DNA of 64,000 nucleotides, taken from positions 425,001-489,000 of the forward strand of contig JAVYIG010000416.1 of NCBI GenBank assembly GCA_035222895.1. Direction: 5' to 3'. The notes under the pieces were generated by a model, which was not told where the DNA came from, made no database searches, and saw nothing but the letters and a program-made list of their open reading frames with translations. Shown piece by piece: positions 1 to 10,034 of the stretch. Each line of letters opens with the position of its first letter. Positions within the stretch are counted from its first letter, which is position 1. The stretch comes from Strongylocentrotus droebachiensis. Lineage: Eukaryota > Echinodermata > Echinoidea > Camarodonta > Strongylocentrotidae. A program made the position numbers and the translations under genes.

Positions 1-64
1 GGGAGGGATATCTTATCCACATTCTTAACATCCTGCATATCCTTCACCTCTAGAACACCATGTA

Positions 65-253
65 CAGTGCACTCTCATTATAAAGAAGTCCTCGGGACCC
101 ATGAAATTTCTTTATAATCAAATTTCTTTATACATGTATCAGGGTTGCAAAAACAATAGAATACAAAGGGAATCCCACATATGGGACCAGAGGTTTTACT
201 TCTTTATAATGAAATTTTGTTATATCGGTGTTCTTTATAACGAGAGTGCACTG
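65..253. mobile_element. MITE, pogo/Tigger-like (Tc1/mariner group)
   Basis: The ends are inverted repeats: CAGTGCACTCTC at the left and GAGAGTGCACTG at the right, continuing inward as TTATAAAGAA with one mismatch. A TA dinucleotide flanks each end (63-64 and 254-255), the target duplication of the Tc1/mariner/pogo superfamily. At 189 bp there is no room for a transposase, so it is non-autonomous. The pogo assignment rests on the CAGTG start and TA target only. Confidence 0.8.
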
Positions 254-255
254 TA

Positions 256-1645
256 AACGTTTCTCCACCACATTATCGCACATCAAATAAGCACAATTCC
301 AACACGTAAAAAAAACCCCGAAGCGCCCTACGAAGTTATTTACAATTTTCATTATTGTTGGGATATCCATGCATAATAGGATTTGCACATGTCTATACCC
401 ATCATGCTTCCACCCCCCCCGGATGCACCACAACATGTATAAATCTACAGGTAGCCCCTTTCAGCTGGCCAGACGCAACACATGGCATCTATCTCTAGTT
501 CCCAAAAACTCTGGATTTCCCTGTCAGACACTATTAAGTGACTGACCGACATTTTTTCCCTTTGGCAATGATATACATAAAATGAGCTGTAACAGGTACA
601 TGTGTATTTTTCTACATCAATAACCCACTACTTTAAATGGCCAAAATTAAACTGATTGAATCTTTGTGCAGCACAAAATGTACGACCATTCGGTACAAGG
701 GTCTGAAGATTAGACTATTACTTAGGTGATTGCAATCACTTATGTCGATTCGACAACTAATGGTTGTTATTTTCCCACAAAAAGCAATTTTCAAACCCTT
801 TCGTTTGGAGGGAAGTTCTAAATAAATATTGTCTTTAAAATGCCTTTGGAATTAACCTTTTCATTATTTTGACCTGCAAATGGGACATAGTACCTTTAAG
901 TCTTTCTTGACTTGTTTAGAGAAGAGCCAAATTGGGTGGGGAGGGGGGATGTGTATATCATAATCCACGTAGGAATTTAATTAGATGCTTGCAGTGAAAC
1001 TTCCTTTTGAAGACCCTTTAAAAACAACTTTAAAGCAATGTAAAATAGTTATCATGTCACCATTAAACAAAAACTTGCTTAAAACGGCATACCCCGAAAA
1101 TATCCCACACTAACGTGTACATTTGCGACGACATAGGACCACCATCTCTTATAATGTCAGAAATATTCTTGAAACATGTAAAACTAGGTTAAATGGCTTC
1201 GTAGTTGAAACGAATTGTTTATATTTATATAAGATGTATATATCCCTTTTGTCATTGTTTACATATGTCTTTAACAACATTATAATCCATGTAAATTCAC
1301 ACTGCGAAAATCTTTCTATCCATTTAATCAAATTCAAATAATTTTATGTAAATGTAAGGTGACTTTACTTTTTCATATTCCGCCTTGGTCATTCTTTCCC
1401 ATCGATATTTAAAGAGAAGTTTATACTCGATTAAAAATGGGGAAATATTTGTAAGCTTTATCAGGCTTTTTAGATAATTATTTGTGAGCGTTATTATTCT
1501 TTTGTATATGTGTGGGACAATATCATAGCAGAAATATCCATTAAATCATTCTATAATAAATTCCAAGTTGGCCACCCAATATTAATGTGCATCTCCTTTT
1601 TATCTTCATATATCAGATTGAAATCCAACTACATTGTACCACATA
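256..1645. other. AT-rich intergenic stretch
   Basis: I see no convincing gene, RNA or repeat here. Open frames are short, unrelated in composition to any family I know, and overlap on both strands. A short G-rich run lies near 935-950. Confidence 0.5.
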
Positions 1646-1649
1646 CATT

Positions 1650-1967
1650 TGTGAATCTTGATGTACACCCCCTCTTTCTTTTTCTTCTTTCTCCCTCTCT
1701 CTCTCTCTTTCTCTCTCTTTCCCCTTTTTACCAATATTTGTTCCACCGTAATCGTATTATTATGTATCCATTGAGGGTGGACATGCTATCAAGCTTTGCT
1801 TACTTGTCAACCTTCCTGTTTGATGTTTTCGATTAGTTACTTTATTCGACATTATATTCTTTTGAAATGTGTACAATTTGCAATGTTTTATTCGTTATAT
1901 ATTTGTGAAAATGCAAAAGAACAAGAAAATCAAACATAAATAAATAAATCAAATCAAATCAAATCAA
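1650..1967 (+). mobile_element. LINE (CR1/L2-type) 3' UTR relic
   Basis: The stretch ends in a short tandem tail, (AAATC)n at about 1938-1965, the kind of 3' end used by CR1/L2-type LINEs. About 160 bp upstream it carries TCAAGCTTTGCTTA, also found in the 3' UTR of the truncated LINE at 8609-10026 (near 9760). No coding part remains, so this is a heavily 5'-truncated copy of the same or a related family. The left end is uncertain. A pyrimidine run, (TC)n, lies at about 1680-1725. Confidence 0.5.
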
Positions 1968-2144
1968 TGTGAAGTCCGATATACTCATCTCTGTATTCAA
2001 TGCATGTTATATTTCAGTTTTCAAGAGTGAGTCAATTTTTTATCGCATTTGAATCATTCCAAACCTTCCATTATACATCAATACTTGTGTACCTTAATTG
2101 AATCGCAAATCCCCCATGGCTTCGAGAAGGTTTTTCTTTGATAA

Positions 2145-2674
2145 TAGGGACTTTTAGATTTGCACGTTGACAGCTTTGACTGCAACGTGTGACGTCATTT
2201 TAAGGCACTGCGCATGCGTTACGTCGTCTCAGTCGGCGATCAAGAATGCGTCAACCTTGATTTTCCTAAATCTAGTACATACATAGATACATATTAGTAT
2301 TTATATAGCGCCTTTACATGCTCAAGGTACTAGTATGCCGCGTGCGCATAAATTATACAGTTCCTCAGGTAGACAAAGGAACATTATGTAAAAATGTGTA
2401 GAACAGGTGTCACATGCATATTCACCTGTTCTACACATTTTTACATAATAGCAGTGAAGGGATGTTCTTTTGTTGAGGGTAGAATGAGGAACTGTATATT
2501 TTGTCCTCTTTCTTTGTCCGTGATGTTCATAGTTTTACTTCCTGCATGCATGTATATCGTCGAGTGCAATCTAAAAGATTTCTAATTGTAGTCAACATGG
2601 GCAGTTAAGTACGTTGACACGCATGATCAGTCGGCGTTCGTCTTGTTCTCGTCTACTCAATCTAAAAGTCCCTA
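2145..2674. mobile_element. Foldback MITE, superfamily unknown
   Basis: The left end TAGGGACTTTTAGATT (2145-2160) is repeated inverted at the right end (2659-2674). Inside, further inverted pieces line up: a CAGTCGGCG-like block near 2231 against its complement near 2630, and TATACAGTTCCTC (2355-2367) against its complement at 2488-2500. The whole 530 bp could fold on itself around a perfect central hairpin. No clear target duplication is visible and there is no coding capacity. Confidence 0.65.
2383..2449. repeat. Perfect 27-bp hairpin
   Basis: Positions 2383-2409 are the exact reverse complement of 2423-2449, separated by a 13-nt loop. It is the centre of the foldback MITE. Perfect arms in an element whose outer arms have drifted suggest a recent inverted duplication or local repair copying. 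Confidence 0.9.
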
Positions 2675-4782
2675 ATGTAATCGCACGACTAGTACCCGAC
2701 TGTAACTTTAAACGTTTTTTGTTTGTTTTGTTTTTAAGGTTGCCGATATATTTGACAATGGAGTAATCACTGTTCGTAGTGCACATCACTATCAAACTAG
2801 GTTAATTGCAGTATCGATTTGTAACAGAAGAAAGACATTGTAGTCAGTTGATATAAAAGGTTCGACAAAACAATGTTTTAAAACTGAATAATATCCGACT
2901 CTTCGTCCTGTGAGGGTCAATCTAACGAACTTTGAAAATAAAGGACCCCCTCTTGTGCGAAGGTGTGGGATGGGTGTCTAGTGTGGAATCGTTCCGTTTT
3001 TGTGTGTTTGCGGTGTTGTGTGAGATATCAGAGGAAATGACTAAATTAATCGTACCGTGAAGAATGCGACATAGTTCTATCATGACGATTGTTCCAGCAG
3101 AAGTACTGTCGCTTTACGAGCGCAAATTTATCACAAAACTTAATAAATGTCCGGATTATCTCAATATTACATTATAAATAAACTTGGTAAAATGCATTTG
3201 AACAAGAATTTAATAATATTATGGTCTGCGTGGAGTCAAAAGGGCCTTTAACTCAACCACTTAAACACAGTTAATACCTTTCTGGCTCTAAACAGACGAT
3301 ATGCAGAAAAAAGCCTAAAGACATTACTTCCACAATTAATGCACACTATAATCTAAATAAATTTACATCAACGATAAATGTTCACAAAATATGCATGCTA
3401 GTGCGATAGGCCTATTAAATATCCAAATTCAATCCAAACAAACAAGAGCACTCTCATCTTTTTTAAAACAAAGGATAACCAAATCACAATTATAGTGTAA
3501 CAGAGATTAAAAAAAAAAGCAAATGTCAAATTTACAATAAACAGAAATAGCAAACGTGTGTCGGCGTTTTCTTTTTTATTGAGGGCGTCATTTTCGACAT
3601 GTGCCTTAATGCCTAATAAATTAATTCATAATCAGGAATTGTTATTGGGGACCTAGATGATTTCTTTCGGGCGGGGGTTGAGCTTCAAGCCCCTTTTAGA
3701 TCCACTCTTGTAGTTACCAATTGCCAGACCCTTTTCAAGAAAAAATAGGGGAGAAATATTCTTGTCTCAGGCGACCGAATAATTCAAGGTGGATAGGTGG
3801 ACGGAATTATTAATATATCACCAGAAGAAATTTACTACAATTATGTCTGAGATGAGCTAATGGAAAAAATAAAGATTAATCCAATCTTTGTTATAAGATC
3901 ATTATTTTGTATGAAAGCAGAACAATAAGAGAAAAGGAATGGCAAAAGTTTGATATAAATCGGAAGAATAATAAGAGAGTTATGTATGTTATGTTTGAAA
4001 TATGGGATAACTAACCATGCGAATCTTATAGTCGCAATTTGGTCTCTGGATTGTGACGTAATCATGAACAACAGACTGTCCCGTCGACTTTTGGTGTGCA
4101 AAAATATGATTAATTTATGTGTTTCTCCGAGATGACTTCATCTGTGGGGCACTACGTAAAGCAAATTATGAATATAGCATACTAATTATAGGTCCTCTAA
4201 AGAGAAGGGAAAAGGCACTCTTGGGTCATACATTTTGAGAACTTTGCAGTTTAGTCAGTTTGTGGTTTGAAACAAACGGGAAAGTGGCCCTGCACTACAT
4301 CAAAGTGACATTACTGACTCGGCCAATTTGAAGTGCCCGTACGTATAAGTGATTACAACTTTCATAAATTTACAACTTATTTTGTCCCGTTTCATTCAAA
4401 TTTGCACCAGTGTGGTTCTCTGATTTTTTCATGCTCTCTTTTAGTCGTCTTTTAGGATATATTTGATTTGCAGATCACCTTATAAACATTCTGACGAAAT
4501 CAAGAAATAATCTGCAGATCTGCTGAAGATCGACAAATTATGAGCAGGATGAGGGCAATTATATATTATAGAACGGGAAGACTGGAAAGAACATCACAGA
4601 CAAGATACATAAATTCCACCACTTCTGCTCAGCATCTTCTTGATGGCGCCTTATCGCCTCCGCTATCGGGGGACCACTGGAGGGGGAGGGGGATGAGAGA
4701 GAGAATGATGTAAATCATTAGATCAAGATTGTTTATAAACATGAATACGCCATTGATAGCAGACGTTTCGAGGTTAACATGT
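2675..4782. other. AT-rich intergenic stretch, nothing recognised
   Basis: Composition is even and AT-rich. Possible reading frames are short and none has a recognisable domain or plausible splice context. No tandem repeat or terminal inverted repeat was found by eye. Confidence 0.5.
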
Positions 4783-5155
4783 GTGGCGACTTCCACATTG
4801 TCGACCGGGATCCAAACAAACGTTAACTTAGAAGTAACACAAATAACTGGATAAACAAGGCGTCTATATTATATCAAGCTCATTCCCCAGCGTAGCTAGC
4901 GCTCTTTTTATTAAATAATATCTCATCGTGACATCTCCGCGGGACGGGCCCCGGACCATCAAAACGAGGACCCATGAGTCCAGGTTCTCCACCAGTTGTG
5001 GCGACTTCCACATGGCGGCCGGGATCCAAACTTTTAACGTTACCTTAGAAGTAACACAAATAACTGGATAACAACTTAAGGCGTCCATTTATATCAAACT
5101 GACTCCCCAGAACGTAGCTGGCGTTGTTTTTATTAAATATTATCTCATCTTGACA
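4783..5155. repeat. Local direct duplication, period 215 bp
   Basis: A segment starting GTGGCGACTTCCACA at 4783 recurs at 4998. Both copies continue through GGGATCCAAAC, TTAGAAGTAACACAAATAAC and a TTTTTATTAAATA block. They differ by several substitutions and small indels, so the duplication is not very recent. No ends or target duplications mark it as a transposon. Confidence 0.75.
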
Positions 5156-5424
5156 CATTTTTTGGGGGAGATGTTTCTGCATTTATTGATAAATGAAATA
5201 TAAAACATTAAAATAACAATAATAGTATATAACATAATCGATTTACATAAAGAGTGACAACTGAAATCCACACACATCAAAATGCATATAGTCCTATATA
5301 TAATTGAAAACTTGAAAGTATTAAGGTAAGTAAAAGAATCAAGATAAATGCAGAGGCCAACTATCATAATCATGAATGCTTGAGTGCGAAGAGGGTTTAA
5401 GAAAGAGAAAAAGAAAAAAAGGGA

Positions 5425-5472
5425 GTGAGAGAGAGAGAGAGTGACATTTTTTTTTTTTGGGGGGGGGGGGTA
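5425..5472. repeat. Low-complexity (GA)n, T-run and G-run
   Basis: A GA microsatellite is followed directly by runs of T and of G. The open frame crossing it is a low-complexity artefact. Confidence 0.8.
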
Positions 5473-5664
5473 AATTTAGAATGGGAAGGCCATCACAAAC
5501 GGTTAAAAAAATTAAAAAATACAATCACAATATTTACAAGTAATTATAAAAAGATTACAAAAAAGCAGTACAACGTAAATCAAATCCTCACGAAAAGTAA
5601 ATTTACACTAAGATGCAGGCAGTTACATGCACATGTACCTATACAACATTATACAACATCTATC

Positions 5665-5697
5665 CTGACGACGGATAGTCAACCTGTTCGAAACGTC
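5665..5697 (+). ncRNA. Hammerhead-ribozyme-like core (candidate)
   Basis: The order CTGACGA, then a 6-bp stem (GGATAG pairing with CTGTTC around a 5-nt loop), then GAAAC and GTC is the order of the conserved hammerhead core: CUGANGA, stem II, GAAA, stem III, UH. Against it, one extra C sits between the first box and stem II, and stem I can form only about two pairs next to the core. Hammerheads are known from Penelope-like elements and retrozymes, so this could be a decayed copy from such an element. It may also be chance. Confidence 0.3.
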
Positions 5698-5721
5698 GAG
5701 CCACTCATCCTCTCCAAGCGC

Positions 5722-5826
5722 TATAGTTCTCCTTAGAACTATAAGCTAAGAAAGATAACAAACAGTCCTTTTCAGGACTACACACCCCCAAGAAAGATTA
5801 CCGAGTCAGAGTCTTTTTCAGGACTC
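5722..5826 (+). promoter_or_regulatory. Three histone-type 3' hairpins with downstream elements
   Basis: Hairpin 1 is TATAGTTCT-CCTT-AGAACTATA (5722-5743), followed by AAGAAAGAT (5748-5756). Hairpin 2 is AGTCCT-TTTC-AGGACT (5764-5779), flanked by ACAAAC and ACACA and followed by CAAGAAAGATT (5789-5799). Hairpin 3 is a GAGTC/GACTC stem with a T-rich loop (5809-5826). Replication-dependent histone mRNAs end in a 6-bp stem with a 4-nt UUUC-like loop, and the downstream U7-pairing element in sea urchins is close to CAAGAAAGA. Hairpin 2 has both in the right order and spacing. No histone coding sequence lies upstream in the window, so this is an orphan or repeat-borne 3' end. Confidence 0.5.
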
Positions 5827-5831
5827 CTCAA

Positions 5832-5854
5832 CCCTCTCTCTCTCTCTCTCTCAC
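5832..5854. repeat. (CT)n microsatellite
   Basis: About ten uninterrupted CT dinucleotides. Confidence 0.9.
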
Positions 5855-6031
5855 ATGGTGCACCCGTAAGCCTACTGTATATTATAAAACAAATTTCCAC
5901 CTTTTTAAGTGCAAGGGCAATTTGTTTTTCTTTTTTGCAATATGATATTCAAGATCTTTATTATAGTAAATGTAACTTTTTGGGGGGTATTGGATTAATG
6001 ACCCTCATATGTACAGGTTTTTTGGCTTAGA

Positions 6032-7187
6032 CAATGGCGTAATGAGCAAAAACTTTAGGGGGTCAAAAAATCCTTATTACCACCAAGTAGCATAATGCAG
6101 GGGCGGCGGAGCGTCTTCCAAAATAGGGAGGGGGCACCAACAAAAAGGGCACTTTCTGGAAAAAAAGTGGCACCTACAAAGGGAAACATCAACAAAACCT
6201 ACACCATTTGTAGACATTGGTATATACCCCTACATCGTCATGATTGTGACTACACTACCAGGGATGATATCACTATTTGTTTCTTTCTGTACATGGTACA
6301 AGATACTGATTAATTAAGCAACATACTTTGCAGTTAGGTGTGATGGTCCGAATATAAATTTTTGAGCAAGCGTAGCGAACGAGCAAGATTTTAAGATATG
6401 TAAGTGAATTGAAGTAACATAATTATAACATTTATAAATGCGAGTGAGTGTAGCGAGCGAGCTCTAGGGAAAATGAAAGAAAAAGGGACTCTAAATCGCC
6501 TTGAATTAGGGGGTGCATGTTATGGAGAATGGAAAAGTAGGCACTTATCACAAAATAAAAGGTGCTCGTGTCAAAGTAAAAAGGGCAATTATCAGAGCCT
6601 TCAGAGGTGAAAATGGCATTTCTTGCACCTGAAAAGGGACACTCAACAGAAATGAAAAGAGGCACTTGTGAGAATGGAAATGTGGAATCTGTTGGAGGAG
6701 AAGGCACCTATCAGATTTTGATAGGGGCATTTATCTGATGTTAAAAGGGGCATTCAGAACGGGAGGGGGGCTCATATAAAAAAAAAAGGAGAAAAGGGTA
6801 CTTATTAAAAGGGAAAGGAGGCACGAGTCAAAGTAAAAAAAGAGCAAAATATCAGAGGTGAAAAGGGGAATTTCTCGCACCTTAAAAAAAACAGAGGAAA
6901 AGGTCAGTTATTAGAAAATAAAAGGAGCACTTGTCCTATGTAAAAAGGAGCTTTTTGTGGGTACCTGAAAAAGTGGGTCGCACAGTGCCCCCCCCCCCTA
7001 CCTAGAGTGCCGCCTCTAGCATAATGGGCAAAAATGAGAGAAAAAACCCGGAAAATCATGTCACTATTTCAGCAACATTGGTAAATCACTGATATCGAAT
7101 TAGAAATAAAACACGTTGGAATTGTATTGGGGGGGGGGGGGGGGGAGGGTAGACTGCCCATGATCCCCCCCCATCAGTACGCCAGTG
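6032..7187. mobile_element. Outer hAT-type MITE, split by a nested element
   Basis: The left end CAATGGCGTAATGA and the right end, whose complement reads CACTGGCGTACTGA, form 14-bp inverted repeats of the hAT kind (CA-TGGCGTA). The flanks read GGCTTAGA on the left and GGCTTCAGA on the right, an imperfect 8-bp target duplication. Without the nested insertion it is about 230 bp, with G-runs and C-runs just inside its right end. It has no coding capacity. Confidence 0.55.
6098..7018. mobile_element. Nested hAT-type non-autonomous element
   Basis: It is flanked by a perfect 8-bp direct repeat, GCATAATG (6090-6097 and 7019-7026), the target size of hAT transposons. The ends CAGGGGCGGC and, on the complement, TAGAGGCGGC are hAT-like. 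The interior is a degenerate series of GGGGCACTT/AAAAGG-like short motifs with no transposase. Its right part, from 6655, is the left edge of the unit that was later amplified into the array at 6655-61146, and pieces of it recur in every unit. Confidence 0.85.
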
Positions 7188-7222
7188 GCTTCAGATGATC
7201 TTCCATCCAGTTAATAATGAAA

Positions 7223-8494
7223 GACATTATGGCAAACTCAGCACAACGGTAACACCATCCTGATATCATATATATCATGTGACGTTGTCAATATCAATAT
7301 TTAACCAGAAAAACTAAACTTTGGCCATATAAATTGTTAAGTTATATCATGTAATGAATATCATACTTGGCAAACAAGTGCATCGTATGTTGATTGGTTA
7401 TTATATGGCACGGGTTATGATTTGGAATATGTAAATAGTGGCACTGATAACCCTGTACTGGTTATCAAACCCAGACATGTCATGCACGTAGGCCTGGCAG
7501 TAATTAATTCCTTGAAATGCTGGAGCGCTTTAATGGCAGCTAGGCTAAAGCCGGGGTAATAATTAGTGCGCCTCGAAATATAGAATTTCTAGAAATACGT
7601 AGCTATAGAAATGCCTTTTATTATTATTAGGCCGTCCAATCATTCCGTTATTTTCCAGTACTGTTAAACGATAAGGAAATTGATAAGTCACCTCTATTGT
7701 GGATGATTCATGTGACAAGAATTAATTAGAACTATTCGTAGACAATACAACCAACAGGTGAACACAAGGCAAGCATGTAAGTTACTTAGACGAAGATAAT
7801 ATGCCTATATATGCACATTTATCTGTTTTCTGTAATGAGATGAAAATGGTTAATTAGTTAGTCAGCCACAACTTCGGAAAACCAAGTGCTCGGAAAACAG
7901 CGAATAACTACAGTGAATATAGTGTCCTTATCGTCCACTGCGTTGTTGATGATGTATGTGTATACAGTGGCGTACGCAGGATTTTTTTCAAGGGGGGGTT
8001 TTAAAATCAAAAGGGGGGGGGGGTTTCCAAAGGGGGGGGGTTTAACCCCAAAACCACCCCCCTGCGTACGCGCCTGTGTGTATATATTATATATATATAT
8101 CTATATGTGAACATATATTTTTCAAATAAAGCTGTTGAAATATTCATTTCTTTTTTTCTTTATTTGGAATGATCTGTACATGGCTAATCCTACATGGATT
8201 TGAAGATAATTTAACCACATCATTTTTTTTTCGAAATATCGATGTCGACACTTGGTTGGCTTCGAGGGATTTATCCTGAGTCGAATTAATCTGATTAACG
8301 TGGGATACGCTCTATTCAATGAGCGTTATTTGCGGTTTTCCCAATTATTTGTCTCACTCGGTTTTCCGAATTTGTGTCTGATTGAAGATGTAGAAATCTA
8401 TGTAAACCATACTCAATGTATTCACTGTACATCTGAAGAGGCGGCAGCGTGAGCGTTTAGTGATACATATACATAGAAACACAAGTGAAAATGG
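7223..8494 (+). repeat. Module A of the array unit
   Basis: It begins GACATTATGGCAAACTCAGC and parallels module B in order and spacing: the ACTCAGCACAACGGTAACA start, an ATATATCATGTGACG block, TGATTGGTT, AATATGTAAATAGTGGCACTGA, GGCCGTC, and a final ACAAGTGA. Similarity to B is clear but diverged. Inside, 7862-7920 is complementary to 8303-8383: both arms carry TTCGGAAAACC and GGAAAAC, then AATAAC and GTGAAT- or TTGAAT-like blocks. The original spacer is about 260 bp once the small MITE at 7965-8076 is removed. Short-class units keep only the part from about 8093 rightward. Confidence 0.75.
7965..8076. mobile_element. hAT-like MITE with GCGTACGC ends (unit 1 copy)
   Basis: The ends are CAGTGGCGTACGCAGG and, inverted, CCTGCGTACGCGCCTG. 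An 8-bp direct repeat, TGTGTATA, flanks it (7957-7964 and 8077-8084), supporting a hAT-type element. The interior is G-runs and C-runs. The same insertion, slightly longer, is in unit 7 at 40273-40420, so it was present before the long units were copied. Confidence 0.8.
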
Positions 8495-8592
8495 AAGGTC
8501 TAGTGAAGGAATTAAACAGAGTAAACTGTCTGGTATGTTTCTTTTCGAAGAGAATAACTATTTTATCTGATAATTTACAAGGAGGATTTTAA
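8491..8592 (+). other. Conserved 33-codon frame with exon-like donor
   Basis: An ATG opens a frame reading MEGLVKELNRVNCL and continuing to 33 residues. After codon 14 comes GTATGT, a good 5' splice-site match in phase 0. The same segment occurs at 12860, 15973, 19087, 29877, 32987 and 40833. It lies just past module A's right arm. It could be a relic first exon with a short coding start, but no downstream coding exon is convincing, and I recognise no protein. Confidence 0.2.
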
Positions 8593-8608
8593 AAGATAAA
8601 AAAAAAAG

Positions 8609-9412
8609 TGATATCAAGTGATACCGCTCATAACGCGGTTAAACTGTGAATTAATGAACATTTCTAGGTGGTTTAAATCTAATAAATTGTCATTAAACCT
8701 TAGTAAAACAAAATTCATTCATTTTAAACAGACCAACGTACATGATATAAGAAATTGTAATATTGAGATTGATGGCTTGCCTCTCATTGAAAAACAATCT
8801 GTTAAATTTTTAGGAGTCACTATTGACTCTCATCTAAATTTTAATGAGCATATACGTAATATACATACATCAATATCGAGGAATATTGGAATACTGTATA
8901 AGTTAAAACAAATTCTTTCTGAAAGATCTATGATTATATTATACAATTCTCTAATTGTATCACATGTGATATATTGTAATATTGTATGGGGTAATTGAAG
9001 CTTAACAAGAATTAATTCCTTATTTTTGCTTCAAAAGAGAGCGATTCGCCTGATCACTAACTCACATTATATATCACACACGGAACCTTTATTTCAGCGT
9101 TTAAAAACATTAAAAATACAAGATATCCACATTTTTCAGACATGCATTTTTATGTATAAATATTCTCATAATCAATTACCATCCCTATTTCACAATATTT
9201 ACAGTTTAAACTCAAACATTCACACATACCCCACACGTTGTTCAACAAATTATCACTTAGAAAATCCTAAAATACTTTTAGCACAAAAATCAGTAAGACA
9301 TCATGGACCAGATGTTTGGAACTCCTTACCAAATTCAATAAGGCATTGTTCATCTCTCTATTCTTTTAAAGCATCTCTCAAAAAAACTCTTATATCGAAG
9401 TATCTTCATAAC
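8609..9412 (+). pseudogene. LINE ORF2 C-terminal fragment (reverse transcriptase)
   Basis: The translation holds the region after the RT catalytic box: WFKSNKLSLNLSKTKFIHF, then VKFLGVTIDSHLNFNEHI (RT motif E region and thumb), then LLQKRAIRLITNSHY and HHGPDVWNSLPNSIR, typical of the C-terminal end of CR1/L2-type ORF2. One in-frame TGA at 8996-8998 splits it. The endonuclease and the RT catalytic core are missing through 5' truncation. It is related to, but not the same family as, the LINE at 55925-60978. Confidence 0.88.
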
Positions 9413-9585
9413 TAATTTCAACATGCAGTAGGCAATTGTCAAATTTCGGTCACATTGCAACTCAGTTTTGCAAATTTTGTTTTCTATTTCGTATTCTTAA
9501 TTTCCTTTATTGTAAAGGCTGTATTTGTGCACTTCCACTATTTGTTACAAACATAAACAAACACGCACGCTCGCGTGCACATGCA

Positions 9586-9625
<40 letters not shown>

Positions 9626-10026
9626 CAATATATATATATATATACACTTGCACAACACACTCACCAACTCATACACAAAGATCGTTTGAACACTTTTTCA
9701 TTTTAAGTTTTACCTTAAGATTTTTTTGTTTTTTTGGTTTTTTTTTGAGGCCGCCATCCTTGTCAAGCTTTGCTTATGATTGCGGTCTCCTGCACTTTTC
9801 CAACAGAATAGTTAGGATAATACTTTAAATTTATGATGATATGTTATGGAAATAATAAGTTTCGTTATTATATGTACATATATTATGTAAAAAAACATTT
9901 TGACATGAAGAAATTATTGTTTGTTTATGTTGTATTATACCTTACATGTATATTATGTTATTTGTTATTCAGTTATATTTTATTTGGAAAAAATGCAGAA
10001 ATAAAATAAAATCAAATAAAATCAAA
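8609..10026 (+). mobile_element. 5'-truncated LINE, CR1/L2 group
   Basis: The element starts in the middle of the reverse transcriptase C-terminal region and ends in an (AAATAAAATC)-type 3' tail just before module B. The 3' UTR holds an (AC)n run at about 9586-9625, an AT run and the TCAAGCTTTGCTTA motif shared with the relic at 1650-1967. Compared with other units the insertion replaced about 170 bp of target. 5' truncation plus a short tandem 3' tail is normal for this group. Confidence 0.88.
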
Positions 10027-10034
10027 ATAATAAA

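Noticed and set aside
5425-5736. 103-codon frame ending near the hairpin cluster, considered as a histone
   Set aside because: It has no histone-fold sequence and starts in GA/T/G runs.
9586-9660. (AC)n run as a separate feature
   Set aside because: It is part of the 3' UTR of the truncated LINE.
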